Positions 37,701-47,764 are shown, numbered from the stretch's first letter. The stretch is 64,000 nt of DNA from Halomonas binhaiensis (GCF_008329985.2 NZ_CP038437.2:1674001-1738000), one strand, 5' to 3'. Notes: a model not told the origin generated them from the letters alone. Numbers and translations are program-made.

Positions 37701-38537
37701 ATGTCGCGAATTCCAACGACGCGTCGCAATGGCGGCGTGCGTCGAGTGCTTCCGGGCGCTCTACCTGCTCTGGGGCTATTGCTGGCCTCCTTCAGTGTCG
37801 TGGGGCCGGTCTCGGCGCAATCCGAGCTGGAGCAGGAGGCGCTGCAGGCCCAGCAGACCCAGGCAGAGTTGCAGGCCAAGATTGATGCAGCTGATGAAAG
37901 TGTGCGCGAGCGTATTGCTGAGCTGCGCCAGGCCGAGGAAGAAGCTCGCCGCCTGGAAAGCTACAACCATGCCCTGGCGCCTCAGGTCGAGAGTCTGGAG
38001 CAAAAGCTGGGCGAGCGAGAAAACGCGATCGCGACATTGGCCGAAACCGGTGAAGCGCTGCCTGGCCTGCTGAATGACATGACCGAACGCCTCTCCGCAT
38101 GGGTCGAGCAGGATATCCCTTTCCTGCGCGATGAGCGCCTTGCCCGTGTCGCCTCGCTTGAATCCGACTTGGTCAACCCTTCCTTGAGTGACTCGGCCAA
38201 GCTCGAGAAAGTGCTGGGTGCCTGGAAGGCGGAGCTGAACTATGGTCGCGAGCTGGATGCCTGGCGCAGTACTCTCGACGATGAGGGAGGCCGTCAGGTG
38301 GATTTCCTGCGCATGGGTCGGGTGGGTTGGTATTACCTGACGCCAGATGGCCAGGAAGGTGGCGTCTGGGATGTCGCCAGTTCCGAATGGAAGCCGCTTG
38401 ATGCGGGTGCCCGCAAAGAGCTGGCCAAGGGACTGCGCATTGTCCGCGACCAGAGGGCTCCGGAGCTCTTGAATCTGCCACTGTCCCAGCCGCTTTCCGC
38501 CGCTGCAGAGTCTCAGGCGCAGGAGGGTCGTTCATGA
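37701..38537 (+). CDS. DUF3450 periplasmic protein of a TonB-ExbBD operon
   Basis: A 278-aa exported protein: signal peptide ending around VSAQS (near residue 40), a long coiled coil from about 45 to 130, then the DUF3450 C-terminal domain including RMGRVGWYYLTPDGQEGGVWD. Its family almost always heads operons with a TtpC-like protein, ExbB, ExbD and TonB. The exact function is unknown. I start at 37701 (GGAGG upstream). The stop overlaps the next gene (ATGA). Confidence 0.85.
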   Translation: MSRIPTTRRNGGVRRVLPGALPALGLLLASFSVVGPVSAQSELEQEALQAQQTQAELQAKIDAADESVRERIAELRQAEEEARRLESYNHALAPQVESLEQKLGERENAIATLAETGEALPGLLNDMTERLSAWVEQDIPFLRDERLARVASLESDLVNPSLSDSAKLEKVLGAWKAELNYGRELDAWRSTLDDEGGRQVDFLRMGRVGWYYLTPDGQEGGVWDVASSEWKPLDAGARKELAKGLRIVRDQRAPELLNLPLSQPLSAAAESQAQEGRS

Positions 38538-39961
38538 GTTTCACTTTCCAGCCCTCGATGGTGATCAAGCCGCTGAGTGCCGCAATCCTTGCTTCCGCCC
38601 TGGCCTGGAGCAGTAGCTCCGCATTGGCGCAGCAAGACGACTCGGCCCAGTCTCCCGAGACGGGCTCTGCATTGACCACGCTGCGTGCAGAAAGGCAGGC
38701 AGCGGAAGCGCGTGACAATGCCCGCCTGGCAAATCTGGTTGACGATAGCGAGGCCCTGGAGTCAGCGCTGGCACAGGCTCAGGAAAAGCTGGCGGCCGCT
38801 CGCGAGCGTCGTGAAACGCTTGAAGCGAGTCAGCAGGAACTCAATCAATCGCTGGCGGAGATCGATGCCCAGCGTGAGTCCGCAGGTGGCGATCTCGATG
38901 CGGTCTTTGGCGTCGTGGCGGGCTCCAGTGGCGAGTTGCGTGATGAACTCAATGGTGAGTGGTTGACACTGGGCGGAGCGGCTGAATTGCCTCCGCGCCT
39001 GGAAGATGACGCCATTCTCACTTCAGGCCAGATCGAGACTCTGGCGGATAGCCTGATGGGGCTGACCGCAGAAACAGCCAAGGTGCGTGAGCTGAATGCT
39101 CCGGTAGCCGCAGCCAATGGTGATGTCAGCGACCAGCAGGTAGTCCGTGTGGGTAACCTGGTGGCCTTCAGTCAGGGGCAGTTATTGCAGCGTCAGGGGC
39201 GTGATGGCCTGTTGGCACCGGCCGGACATACTCCGGCCTCTGTGGCAGAGGAACTGAAAGCCTTCGATGCCGGTAACGGCAATGTAGTTCCGGTAGACCC
39301 TACTGGAGGACAGGTGCTGCAGGCGCTGGCCCAGCAGCCGACGCTGTGGGAACGCTTCCAGCAAGGTGGCGCCGTGGGCTGGGTCGTGGTGGTGCTGGGG
39401 GCTGTTGGCCTGATCATTGCGCTGTTCCAGTACCTGTATCTGACCAGGCTCAGTGTGACAACGCGTCGTCAGATCGCTGACATGGATAACCTGCGTGAAG
39501 ACAACCCGCTGGGCCGTGTGCTCAAGCGTTTCCATGCCTTTGGTGCTGGTCATGCCCCCGAAGCGCTGGAAGCACGCCTGGATGAAGCCATGCTGGCTGA
39601 GCAGCCGCGCATCGAAAGAGGGCAATCCCTGGTCAAGATGCTCGCAGCAGTGGCGCCGCTGCTGGGCCTGTTGGGCACGGTGACGGGCATGATCGTGACC
39701 TTCCAGTCGATTACGGTATTCGGGACCGGCGATCCGCAACTGATGGCTGGCGGTATCAGTCAGGCCCTGGTGACGACGGTGCTGGGCCTGGTCACGGCAG
39801 TGCCGCTGCTGTTTGCACATACTGCGCTCTCCAGCCGCTCCCGAGCACTGATCGGCATCATGGAAGGGTGTGCCAGTGCGGTACTGGCGGACCGTCTTGA
39901 AAATGATCGTGTCGCCAGCGATGCCACTGATGCTCAGGTGAAGCGCCATGCCCTGGTTTGA
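38534..39961 (+). CDS. TtpC-like MotA/TolQ/ExbB proton channel protein with periplasmic coiled coil
   Basis: 475 aa. A signal peptide (to about SALAQQ, residue 34) is followed by a predicted coiled coil (about 45-120) and a periplasmic domain. One membrane helix lies near 285-305 (VGWVVVVLGAVGLIIALFQY). The C-terminal TolQ/ExbB domain has the helices LLGLLGTVTGMIVTF and LVTTVLGLVTAVPLLF. In Vibrio the analogous TtpC is required for the TonB2 system. It is larger than ExbB and probably acts with the small ExbB that follows. Confidence 0.87.
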   Translation: MSFTFQPSMVIKPLSAAILASALAWSSSSALAQQDDSAQSPETGSALTTLRAERQAAEARDNARLANLVDDSEALESALAQAQEKLAAARERRETLEASQQELNQSLAEIDAQRESAGGDLDAVFGVVAGSSGELRDELNGEWLTLGGAAELPPRLEDDAILTSGQIETLADSLMGLTAETAKVRELNAPVAAANGDVSDQQVVRVGNLVAFSQGQLLQRQGRDGLLAPAGHTPASVAEELKAFDAGNGNVVPVDPTGGQVLQALAQQPTLWERFQQGGAVGWVVVVLGAVGLIIALFQYLYLTRLSVTTRRQIADMDNLREDNPLGRVLKRFHAFGAGHAPEALEARLDEAMLAEQPRIERGQSLVKMLAAVAPLLGLLGTVTGMIVTFQSITVFGTGDPQLMAGGISQALVTTVLGLVTAVPLLFAHTALSSRSRALIGIMEGCASAVLADRLENDRVASDATDAQVKRHALV

Positions 39962-40502
39962 GCTGCTGTTCAGGGCATGGCTCGATACGCTGACACGCTT
40001 TGTCGATGCCGGCGGCCCGGTACTGGTGGTGATCGGAGTGGTCGCGATGCTGGTATTTGCCGTAGGGGTGGAGCGCTTGTGGTTCTTCCACTTCCATTAC
40101 CGCCCAGCCCGGCGTGACCTGGTCGAGCGCTGGGTGTCTCGTGCAGAGCATGCCAGCTGGAGTGCCCGGACGCTGCGGGAGGTGTGGGTCAGCGAACTGA
40201 TCCGCCGCCTGCGTCGCCCTTTGCCCTGGCTCAAGCTGCTGGTCATCGTGTGCCCGCTGCTGGGTTTGCTGGGTACAGTGACGGGCATGATCACGGTATT
40301 CGACAGCCTGTCCCTGGCTTCCAGCAATCAGGCCAGGGCCATGGCGGATGGTGTCGCCAGGGCGACCCTGCCTACATTGACCGGTATGGCTGTGTCGGTG
40401 GTAGGGCTGTTGCTGATCACCCGACTGGAACACATCATTCGGCGCGAGGACCAGAGGCTGCATGATCGCCTCGCTCGGGCCGCGGAGGACGCCCATGCGT
40501 AG
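39948..40502 (+). CDS. ExbB-type proton channel subunit
   Basis: 184 aa, three membrane helices. The N-terminal helix FVDAGGPVLVVIGVVAMLVF is followed by the channel helices PLLGLLGTVTGMITVFDSL and ATLPTLTGMAVSVVGLLL. It overlaps the end of the TtpC-like gene by 14 bp. It uses the proton gradient, with ExbD, to energise TonB. Confidence 0.9.
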   Translation: MPWFELLFRAWLDTLTRFVDAGGPVLVVIGVVAMLVFAVGVERLWFFHFHYRPARRDLVERWVSRAEHASWSARTLREVWVSELIRRLRRPLPWLKLLVIVCPLLGLLGTVTGMITVFDSLSLASSNQARAMADGVARATLPTLTGMAVSVVGLLLITRLEHIIRREDQRLHDRLARAAEDAHA

Positions 40503-40905
40503 GCGCAGGCTATTGGCCAATACGGACGAAGCCAGTGAGATCAACCTGACTCCAATGCTCGACGTGGTCTTCATCATGTTGATCTTCTTTATCGTGACCA
40601 CCAGCTTCATCAAGGAAAGTGGAGTGGAGATCGAGCGTCCTGAATCGAGTGCTGCCAGCGCCCGGCCCAATGTGCAGGTCCTGGTGGCGGTCACGCAGGA
40701 AGGTTCGGTTTGGGTTGACGGTAACCCGGTCGACATTCATCGCGCCGGAACCATGGTGGCGAGCATGCTCAGCGAGGACGGCAGTGTCGTGGTGCAAGCG
40801 GACAGCAATGCGCCGACGGGAGCGCTGCTGAAGGTTCTGGACGGTCTGCGCGATGCGGATGTCGAGAACGTGGCAGTGGCTGCTGACAGGAGCGCCGGTC
40901 AATGA
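40495..40905 (+). CDS. ExbD-type proton channel subunit
   Basis: 136 aa with one N-terminal transmembrane helix. The proton-conducting aspartate is in LTPMLDVVFIMLIFF near residue 23. The periplasmic domain follows (VEIERPESSAAS...). The ATG at 40495 has GGAGG upstream and overlaps the ExbB gene by 8 bp. The open frame begins upstream at 40462 but that part is shadow sequence. Confidence 0.92.
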   Translation: MRRRRLLANTDEASEINLTPMLDVVFIMLIFFIVTTSFIKESGVEIERPESSAASARPNVQVLVAVTQEGSVWVDGNPVDIHRAGTMVASMLSEDGSVVVQADSNAPTGALLKVLDGLRDADVENVAVAADRSAGQ

Positions 40906-41678
40906 GGCGTGTGGTATCCCTGATATTGGGGGCGGGGATCGCGTTCGGGCTGTTTGTCGCACTGGCCTTGTTGGTGGTGCCGCCGGAAGCCGAGCCTGAA
41001 CTGCGCGAAGAGATCACCGTGGAGTTGACCGATGCACCGGCACCTGAAAGTGAACAGCCGGTAGAAGCAGCATCTGCCTCCGTACCGCCCCCGCCACCAG
41101 TAGCGGCCACGCCACCGCCGCCAGCTCCGGCCCCCAATGTGGACAGCAATGTGCAGCTTCCCGACCCGGAAGTGCCAGCGCTGGATGCACCTGCACCGCA
41201 GCTGGACAGTGCCTTGCCCGAGCTGGTGGAAACACCACCGCCACCTAAGCCGCAGCCCAAGCCACAACCGCAACCTGAGCCGACACCTCAGCCCGTGGCA
41301 ACGCCTGCACCGAGCCCGGCACCTGTGCCTTCTTCTGTGCCATCGTCAGCTCCGGCAGCGACCAGTGCATCGGCGCCTAGTGCAGCGGCGCCGGCATCCA
41401 ATGAGCCGGTGGCGATAGGGGAGTCAGCGGTAGTGAGTATGACCAAGCCAACCTATCCGAATCGAGCAAGGCGCCGTGGCATTGAAGGATATGCCAGTGT
41501 CGATATCATCGTCCGCCCGGATGGCTCCGTGGATACAGGGCGGAGTCGCATCGTAGATGTAGAGCCGAGAGGGGTATTCGAGCGTGAGGTGGAAAAGGTG
41601 ATGCCGACCTGGCGCTTTACTCCTGGGCAAGGGGTGCGTCGCTTCACCAAGACATTCAAGTTTGAGATGAAAGAGTAG
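40902..41678 (+). CDS. TonB-family energy transducer
   Basis: 258 aa. An N-terminal membrane helix (about 5-27) is followed by a proline-rich linker (about 45-170, with PPPPPVA and KPQPKPQPQPEPTPQP). The C-terminal TonB domain includes KPTYPNRARRRGIEGYASVDI and FERE. It carries energy from the ExbBD complex to outer-membrane receptors. The start overlaps exbD by four bases. No receptor gene is nearby, so the transported substrate is unknown. Confidence 0.92.
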   Translation: MRRVVSLILGAGIAFGLFVALALLVVPPEAEPELREEITVELTDAPAPESEQPVEAASASVPPPPPVAATPPPPAPAPNVDSNVQLPDPEVPALDAPAPQLDSALPELVETPPPPKPQPKPQPQPEPTPQPVATPAPSPAPVPSSVPSSAPAATSASAPSAAAPASNEPVAIGESAVVSMTKPTYPNRARRRGIEGYASVDIIVRPDGSVDTGRSRIVDVEPRGVFEREVEKVMPTWRFTPGQGVRRFTKTFKFEMKE

Positions 41679-41688
41679 GCAGCTTGTG

Positions 41689-42822
41689 ATGAAGATGCGC
41701 TTCAGATGTTTCCTGCTTGTAGCCTCTGCCGGCCTGGTGCTGGCTGCTTGCCCCGCTGTCGCTGCTCCCACACTGTCTGGCGAGTTGATATCCGACCTCA
41801 AGAACCTGGAAAGCCGCCTGTCGTCGGATCCTTCCGGGGTCGAAAGCCAGGCGAGCCAGCAGGCTGAGCGCTTGAGTGGCGGGAATGCGTCCGACCGCTG
41901 GGCCGGCGCCTTGTATCTGCAACTAGCCGCAGGGGCAGAGGCGGCTCAGGAAAAATATGCTGAAGCCGCAGATCATCTGGCTCAGGCCCGGAATGTGTCG
42001 GGTGTAGACACGTCGCAGCGCGATCGCTGGCAGCGTGAAGAAGCCGGATTGCGTCTGCAGGCAGGCCAGAAGGACCTGGCCGGTGAGTTGTTGTCGGACT
42101 GGCTACAGCGCCATGAGGATGGCGATAGCCTGTGGCTGATGGCGCAGCTGGCTGCCGAAAGCGAAGATTGGGAGATGGCCGCGGATTGGGTGGAGCGTGC
42201 CCAGCAGGCGGGTGGTGACATGAGTGCCAAGCGTCTGGCCTTTGCATCAGCAGTGATGCAGCGCAGTGGCCGCCTCGATCAGGCACTTGCTGTGCTCCAG
42301 ACCCAGCTTGATCAGGCGGGAGATGACCCGGAGGCCTGGCGACGGGCGGCTGCGCTGGCCCAGAAGGCTGGGGATCCGGTGCGTGCTGCCGCACTGTGGG
42401 AAGCGGCCTGGCGCAAGGGGCTGCTTAGCGGTGATGATGACCTGGAGCGGCGTATCAATCTGCATCTGGCTGCCGGTACTCCCGCGCGGGCGGCGGAAAT
42501 CCTCGAACAGGCGCTGGCAGAAGGCACATTAACGGATGATGATGCCCATCAGCGCCAGTTGGCTGAGGCCTGGCACCAAGCCAGGGATCGCGACAAGGCC
42601 TTGGCTGCCTGGCAGAAGCTCGCCACATCCAGCGATAAGGCAGATGACTGGCTGCACCTCGGCCAGTTGGCTCTGGCCTGGGGCAAGGAATTACTGGCCA
42701 AAGAAGCCCTGACCAAGGCTGAGCAGGGCGGCGCAGCTGAGGCAGAGAAGTGGCTGGCCGTACTGGGCAATGCGCAGGATTCGAAGGAAGCTCCGTCCCC
42801 ATCCCCATCCCAGCGCCAATAA
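41689..42822 (+). CDS. Exported TPR-repeat protein of the TonB operon
   Basis: 377 aa with an N-terminal signal sequence (KMRFRCFLLVASAGLVLAAC). LAAC could be a lipobox, making this a lipoprotein, or the signal could be cut after AVA. The rest is alpha-helical with TPR-like repeats rich in Ala, Leu and Trp (for example GDDPEAWRRAAALAQKAGD). TPR partners are recurrent in such TonB2-type operons and probably help assembly. Start at 41689; a GTG at 41686 and Met3 are alternatives. Confidence 0.82.
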   Translation: MKMRFRCFLLVASAGLVLAACPAVAAPTLSGELISDLKNLESRLSSDPSGVESQASQQAERLSGGNASDRWAGALYLQLAAGAEAAQEKYAEAADHLAQARNVSGVDTSQRDRWQREEAGLRLQAGQKDLAGELLSDWLQRHEDGDSLWLMAQLAAESEDWEMAADWVERAQQAGGDMSAKRLAFASAVMQRSGRLDQALAVLQTQLDQAGDDPEAWRRAAALAQKAGDPVRAAALWEAAWRKGLLSGDDDLERRINLHLAAGTPARAAEILEQALAEGTLTDDDAHQRQLAEAWHQARDRDKALAAWQKLATSSDKADDWLHLGQLALAWGKELLAKEALTKAEQGGAAEAEKWLAVLGNAQDSKEAPSPSPSQRQ

Positions 42823-42826
42823 CGCA

Positions 42827-42852
42827 CAATCCCGGGTCCAGGCCCGGGATTG
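42827..42852. terminator. Bidirectional terminator between the TPR gene and xthA
   Basis: CAATCCCGGG, six-base loop, CCCGGGATTG: a perfect 10-bp stem four bases after the TPR stop, followed by TTG. It can serve both converging transcripts. Confidence 0.85.
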
Positions 42853-42934
42853 TTGTATCAGGTGTGCTGCTCAGACGTCTCTTCTGTGCTATCGGCCTGT
42901 TCTATCAGGACATTCAGCCTACAGGACATTCAGA

Positions 42935-43750
42935 CTAGACGTCGAATTCCGTCCACACTGGCGCATGATCGGAAGGCTTCTCCATACCGCGCAGATCATA
43001 ATCGATACCGGCCGCACTGACTTTCTCGGTCAGCGGTGCGGTCGTCAGAATATAGTCGATGCGCAGACCCCGCTTGGGTTCGCGGTCGAATCCCTTGGAG
43101 CGATAATCGAACCAGCTGAAGCGGTCATTCACCTCGGGATGGCAAGCGCGAAAGCTGTCGTAGAGCCCCCAGCCCTTGATACCTTCCAACCACTCGCGTT
43201 CCACCGGTTGAAAACTGGTCTTGCCTTCACGCAGCCAGCGCTTGCGGTTGTCCTCTCCGATGCCGATGTCGATATCCTGCGGAGAGATGTTGAAGTCGCC
43301 CATCACGGCCAAGCGTTCCTCGGGAGAGTGACGCTCGCTGAGCAGTCGTTGCAGCTGCGCATAGAAGGCGCGCTTGTGGGGAAACTTGGTGGGGTGGCTG
43401 ATGTTCTCGCCCTGAGGGAAATACCCGTTATAGACCCACACGGGTTGTCCGTCTTCCCCTTTGATACGAGCGCCAATCCAGCGGCGCTGGGCATCCTCTC
43501 CATCGTCGGGGAAGCCGTGGACGACTTCCTCTGGTGCCTGGCGAGTCAGAATGGCAACGCCGTAATGGCCCTTCTGTCCATGGAAGTGCACGTGGTAGCC
43601 CATGGCTTCGACGGCTTCCCTGGGGAATTCATCATCATGCACCTTGGTTTCCTGAAGGCCGATCAGGTCCGGTTGGTGAATGGCAATCAACGCCTCAAGC
43701 TGATGCAAGCGGGCACGCAGTCCATTGATGTTGAAGGATACCAGACGCAT
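42935..43750 (-). CDS. xthA: Exodeoxyribonuclease III (AP endonuclease)
   Basis: DNA repair enzyme that cuts 5' to abasic sites and has 3'-5' exonuclease activity. The N-terminus [46 protein letters not shown] and the C-terminal [10 protein letters not shown] hold the metal and catalytic residues. Length 271 aa. Its start overlaps the stop of an upstream small gene by one base (TAATG), so the two are translationally coupled. Confidence 0.93.
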   Translation of the reverse strand: MRLVSFNINGLRARLHQLEALIAIHQPDLIGLQETKVHDDEFPREAVEAMGYHVHFHGQKGHYGVAILTRQAPEEVVHGFPDDGEDAQRRWIGARIKGEDGQPVWVYNGYFPQGENISHPTKFPHKRAFYAQLQRLLSERHSPEERLAVMGDFNISPQDIDIGIGEDNRKRWLREGKTSFQPVEREWLEGIKGWGLYDSFRACHPEVNDRFSWFDYRSKGFDREPKRGLRIDYILTTAPLTEKVSAAGIDYDLRGMEKPSDHAPVWTEFDV

Positions 43751-44028
43751 TATTCTTCTCCGTCCTTGGGGGCGTTGGGTTGATCCGTCGTGGGCGCTGC
43801 CGTGTCATCCTGACGCTGCGGGTGAATGTCGATATCAGGGGCGGATTGCTGGCGCTCCAGGCGTCGCATGGCCTGAATCTTGCGCTGCTGGCGCTTCTTC
43901 TGTGTGAAGCGACGCGACGAAGTGACCTGATCGGGATTTTCTTGGCGCCACTGCTTGTAATCCTTGCGGCGGCCAGTACGGATTGTCACCTTATCGGCCA
44001 GCGAGCGGGTTTTCTTACGGCGTGTCAT
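43750..44028 (-). CDS. Small basic protein of unknown function upstream of xthA
   Basis: 92 aa, very rich in Arg, Lys and Gln. The N-terminal half ([20 protein letters not shown]) is strongly basic and suggests nucleic acid or ribosome contact. The C-terminus is acidic and proline-rich. I do not recognise the family. Overlap with the xthA start argues that it is translated. The minus-strand ATG has AGGAG upstream. Confidence 0.65.
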   Translation of the reverse strand: MTRRKKTRSLADKVTIRTGRRKDYKQWRQENPDQVTSSRRFTQKKRQQRKIQAMRRLERQQSAPDIDIHPQRQDDTAAPTTDQPNAPKDGEE

Positions 44029-44135
44029 GACGCAACTCCTCTTTCGTTGCGCGCATTCTAGCAGCCTGCAGGCATGATTCGACAGGAAATGGAATGTAAA
44101 GGGATGCAGTTAAATGGGCTGAAACGCTCAGAGGC

Positions 44136-44144
44136 TGGTACAAT
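44136..44144 (+). promoter_or_regulatory. Extended -10 promoter for rhlB
   Basis: TGGTACAAT is a TGn-extended -10, 52 bp before the rhlB ATG. No good -35 is needed for such promoters. Confidence 0.5.
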
Positions 44145-44196
44145 GCCCGCTTCGTTTCTTTTACCTTTTCTCCGCAACGGATACACAGCACAGCCT

Positions 44197-45471
44197 ATGA
44201 GCGAGTCGGAACAGACCTCCACACCGGCCGAGAGCCATAAGCCCAAGCGCCGTCGTCGCAAGCCGCGTCGTCGTCAATCGAATTGGGACCTGCGCCAGTT
44301 CAAGGTACCTGCTGTCGCGGGTAAGTGGCGGTTCCATGACTTCGATCTGCCGCTGCCGCTGATGCGTGCCATTCACACGCTGGGCTTTGAGTACTGCACA
44401 CCGATCCAGGCCGAAGCCTTGACCCAGACTCTGCTGGGAGGTGATGTCGTTGGCAAGGCGCAGACCGGTACTGGCAAGACAGCCGCTTTCCTGATTTCCA
44501 TGCTGGCCTACTTCCTCGAAGAGGAAACACCAGATGGGCAGAAGTCGGGCGCGCCCCGTGCGTTGATCCTGGCACCAACCCGGGAGCTGGCTTTGCAGAT
44601 CGAGAAGGATGCCAAGGCACTGGCACGCTACACCTCGCTGAAGGTGACTAGTGTCGTGGGTGGCATGGACTACCAGAAGCAACGTGATGGGCTAAATGGC
44701 CCGGTTGATATTCTGGTGGCCACGCCAGGCCGCCTGCTTGATTTCCATCAGAAGCGTGATATCGATCTCAGCCAGGTCGAAGTCCTGGTTCTGGATGAGG
44801 CCGACCGCATGCTGTCGATGGGCTTCATCCCGGACGTCAAGCGCATCATTCGTTATACGCCCAAGCCTCAGGAGCGACAGACCTTCCTGTTCTCCGCGAC
44901 GTTTACCGAAGATATCCTCAACCTGGCCAGCCAGTGGACCCATGAACCGGCCCACGTGGAAATCGCCGTGTCTGTCGAAAACGCTGCCGATATTGATCAG
45001 CGTGTCTATATGGTCGGTGATGCTGACAAGCAGCGCTTGCTGGTTAAATTGCTGCAGCAGGAAGACTTCGAGCGCGTGATGGTGTTCGGCAATCGTCGCG
45101 ATCTGGTGCGCAACCTGCTTGATCTGCTCAAGAAAGCCGATATCAATGTTGCCATGCTGTCTGGCGATGTTGCTCAGAACCAGCGTATTCGCACACTGGA
45201 GCAGTTCCGAGAGGGCGAAGTGCAGGTCCTGGTAGCGACAGATGTAGCGGGTCGTGGCATTCATATCGATGATGTCAGCCATGTGATCAACTACACCTTG
45301 CCGGAAGATCCTGAAGACTACGTGCATCGTATTGGACGTACCGGCCGCGCAGGTGCCAAGGGAGTCTCCATCAGTTTTGTCGGTGAAGAGGATGCGTTCT
45401 CCCTGCCGGAGATCGAGCGCTTCATCGGTGACAAGCTGCCGTGTGAGCATCCGCCTGAAGGCTTGCTGTAA
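44197..45471 (+). CDS. rhlB: ATP-dependent RNA helicase RhlB
   Basis: DEAD-box helicase that unwinds structured RNA for degradation with RNase E and PNPase. A basic tail ([14 protein letters not shown]) precedes the Q-motif; motif I AQTGTGKT, motif II DEAD (VLDEADRML), motif III SAT, motif V and motif [12 protein letters not shown] are intact. The end ([16 protein letters not shown]) resembles E. coli RhlB. I start at 44197; the upstream in-frame extension from 44074 overlaps the promoter region. RNase E in this window could be its partner. Confidence 0.9.
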   Translation: MSESEQTSTPAESHKPKRRRRKPRRRQSNWDLRQFKVPAVAGKWRFHDFDLPLPLMRAIHTLGFEYCTPIQAEALTQTLLGGDVVGKAQTGTGKTAAFLISMLAYFLEEETPDGQKSGAPRALILAPTRELALQIEKDAKALARYTSLKVTSVVGGMDYQKQRDGLNGPVDILVATPGRLLDFHQKRDIDLSQVEVLVLDEADRMLSMGFIPDVKRIIRYTPKPQERQTFLFSATFTEDILNLASQWTHEPAHVEIAVSVENAADIDQRVYMVGDADKQRLLVKLLQQEDFERVMVFGNRRDLVRNLLDLLKKADINVAMLSGDVAQNQRIRTLEQFREGEVQVLVATDVAGRGIHIDDVSHVINYTLPEDPEDYVHRIGRTGRAGAKGVSISFVGEEDAFSLPEIERFIGDKLPCEHPPEGLL

Positions 45472-45575
45472 GTCCACTTGCCGTAAGCAAGATGTGGAGG
45501 TGTCACCCCGTGGCACCTCCCTGTTCTCTCTTGTGACTCGTCGCCCTGTGACCGGGACGCCCATGCTGGACGAAA

Positions 45576-47723
45576 ATGCTTGACGAAACCCTCAAGAGCG
45601 ATATCCAGAGCGCCTACCGGCGCATGCTGGACGGCCTCGACCTGACGCCGCGCTACGGTCAGCGGCTGATGATTGCAGAAATTTCACGCACCCTGGCCAA
45701 CATCGAGAGCGATGATGCCGGAAAGCGCGTCAGTGACGAGCATGTCTGCGTACTGGAAGCGGGTACCGGGACAGGCAAGACGCTGGCCTATCTGCTTTCG
45801 GCGCTGCCTGTGGCTCAGGCGCGGGGCAAGCGTCTGGTGCTGGCCACGGCAACCGTCGCCTTGCAGGAGCAGGTGCTGCACAAGGATCTTCCTTCCTTGC
45901 AGGCCCATAGCGGGCTGTCTTTCCACTTTTCCCTGGCCAAGGGGCGTGGGCGCTATATCTGTGTGGCCAAGCTTGATCAGGCCATGGACGGAGGAGAGGA
46001 GAATCCGACGCTGTCCTTGTTCGAGCAAAGCCTCGATGCGGCTCATGGGGACGACTTCAAGGCCTTGGTCAAGGCCATGGGCGAAGCCTATGGCAATGGG
46101 CGTTGGGAAGGCGATCGCGACAGCTGGGATGCCTCCATCGACGATGCCCATTGGCGGCGCCTGACGGTCGACCATCGCCAGTGCACCAATCGGCGCTGCG
46201 GGCATTTCGGTGCCTGTGCTTTCTTTCGCGCCCGGCGCGGACTCGATGAGGCCGACGTGATCGTTGCCAACCACGACCTGGTGCTGGCTGATCTGGCGCT
46301 TGGCGGTGGTCGGGTATTGCCGGATCCTGCTGAATGCATCTATGTGTTCGATGAAGGCCACCACCTTGCTGACAAGGCGATCCAGCACTTTACCCATCGC
46401 TTCAGTGTTGGTGGGACCTTGCGCTGGCTGCGCAATCTCAAAGGGTCGCTGACGGAGCTCAATACGGCGCTTGGCGTGCAGCCGACCCTGGGACGGCTGC
46501 TGGCGACGCTACCAGGCATGATTGAAGCGCTGGAGCCGCGCCTGGGTGAGGCATTTGCGCTGGGGCATCAGTTGGCCGAACGGCCGCATGGCCTGACGGA
46601 TGATGAAGAGCATGCCGTGTACCGCTTTGAGATGGGGCGGGTGCCGGAGGGGCTCCGACAGCATGCCGATGGCCTGGTGACGATGTTTGCCGAGCTGTGT
46701 CGCAGTCTGGAAAACATGACCGATATCCTGCGCGAGAGTCTGGATCCTGAAAAGGGGACTGGTCTGGCCAAGGAGCAGGCCGAGGCCTGGTTGCCCTTGT
46801 TGGCGCTGCTGCATGGCCGTGCCTTGGAAGCCCATGCGTTGTGGGAGGCCTATGCCAAGCAGGATCCGGCAAATGAGCCGCCTTGGGCGCGCTGGCTCAG
46901 TCTGGAGTGTTATCAAGGTGAGTCAGAGCTGGCATTTTCAGCCAGCCCGGTCTCCGCAGCCCACACTCTTGCCAGCTCACTGTGGGGGCGCTGCTATGGG
47001 GCAGTGGTCACTTCGGCCACTTTGACCGCTCTGGGGCGCTTCGAGCGCCTGCAGGAACGTGCGGGATTGGCCAACCGTTATCGCTACCAGCGTTTGCCCA
47101 GCCCATTCGATTATTCCCGCGCAGTCCTGAGTGTTCCCCAGGAAGCGCGGGATCCTGCTGACCGAGAAGGGCACGAACAGGCCATTGTCGATTTTGTCGA
47201 GGCCATCGGGACCGACGAGGCCGTCTTGGTGCTGTTCTCCTCTCGTGCGCAGTTGAGGGCGGTAGAGAAGGCACTGTCTCGCGAGCGACGTGATCAAGTG
47301 CTGGCACAGGACCGGCTGCCCAAGCGCGAGCTGGTGGAGCGGCATCGGGCCCGGATAGATGCTGGCGAGGGCAGTATTCTATTTGGCCTGGCCAGCTTTG
47401 CTGAAGGTATCGATCTACCAGGCAAGTACTTGACGCATGTAGTGATCACGCGTTTGCCGTTTGCCGTGCCTGACGACCCGGTAGGTGCGACCCTTGCCGA
47501 GTGGATCGAGAGCCAGGGAGGCAATCCTTTCATGCGTATCAGCGTTCCGGATGCATCGGTGAAGCTGGTGCAGGCCTGCGGTCGCTTGATCCGCAAGGAG
47601 GCCGATGAAGGGCGCATCACCTTGCTCGATCGTCGTGTACTGACACGCCGCTACGGGGGAGCTCTGCTGGATGCTCTGCCGCCTTTTGTGCGGGAAATCG
47701 ACGGGGTCAGGCAGGCCATGTGA
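45576..47723 (+). CDS. dinG: ATP-dependent DNA helicase DinG
   Basis: Superfamily 2 5'-3' helicase with an iron-sulfur cluster, able to unwind R-loops and D-loops. Walker A EAGTGTGKT is near residue 62. The four cluster cysteines are in RYICVAK and CTNRRCGHFGAC. Motif II is DEGHH. QACGRLIRKEADEGRI is the conserved motif VI. The length (715 aa) is that of DinG rather than YoaA. I see no LexA box upstream, so SOS control is not evident. Confidence 0.9.
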   Translation: MLDETLKSDIQSAYRRMLDGLDLTPRYGQRLMIAEISRTLANIESDDAGKRVSDEHVCVLEAGTGTGKTLAYLLSALPVAQARGKRLVLATATVALQEQVLHKDLPSLQAHSGLSFHFSLAKGRGRYICVAKLDQAMDGGEENPTLSLFEQSLDAAHGDDFKALVKAMGEAYGNGRWEGDRDSWDASIDDAHWRRLTVDHRQCTNRRCGHFGACAFFRARRGLDEADVIVANHDLVLADLALGGGRVLPDPAECIYVFDEGHHLADKAIQHFTHRFSVGGTLRWLRNLKGSLTELNTALGVQPTLGRLLATLPGMIEALEPRLGEAFALGHQLAERPHGLTDDEEHAVYRFEMGRVPEGLRQHADGLVTMFAELCRSLENMTDILRESLDPEKGTGLAKEQAEAWLPLLALLHGRALEAHALWEAYAKQDPANEPPWARWLSLECYQGESELAFSASPVSAAHTLASSLWGRCYGAVVTSATLTALGRFERLQERAGLANRYRYQRLPSPFDYSRAVLSVPQEARDPADREGHEQAIVDFVEAIGTDEAVLVLFSSRAQLRAVEKALSRERRDQVLAQDRLPKRELVERHRARIDAGEGSILFGLASFAEGIDLPGKYLTHVVITRLPFAVPDDPVGATLAEWIESQGGNPFMRISVPDASVKLVQACGRLIRKEADEGRITLLDRRVLTRRYGGALLDALPPFVREIDGVRQAM

Positions 47724-47725
47724 AA

Positions 47726-47746
47726 CGCCCGCCTTGGCGGCGGGCG
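47726..47746 (+). terminator. Hairpin after dinG
   Basis: CGCCCGCC, loop of five, GGCGGGCG begins 3 bases after the dinG stop. There is no T-tract, so termination efficiency is uncertain. Confidence 0.6.
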
Positions 47747-47764
47747 CAGGATATCATGCTGCTG

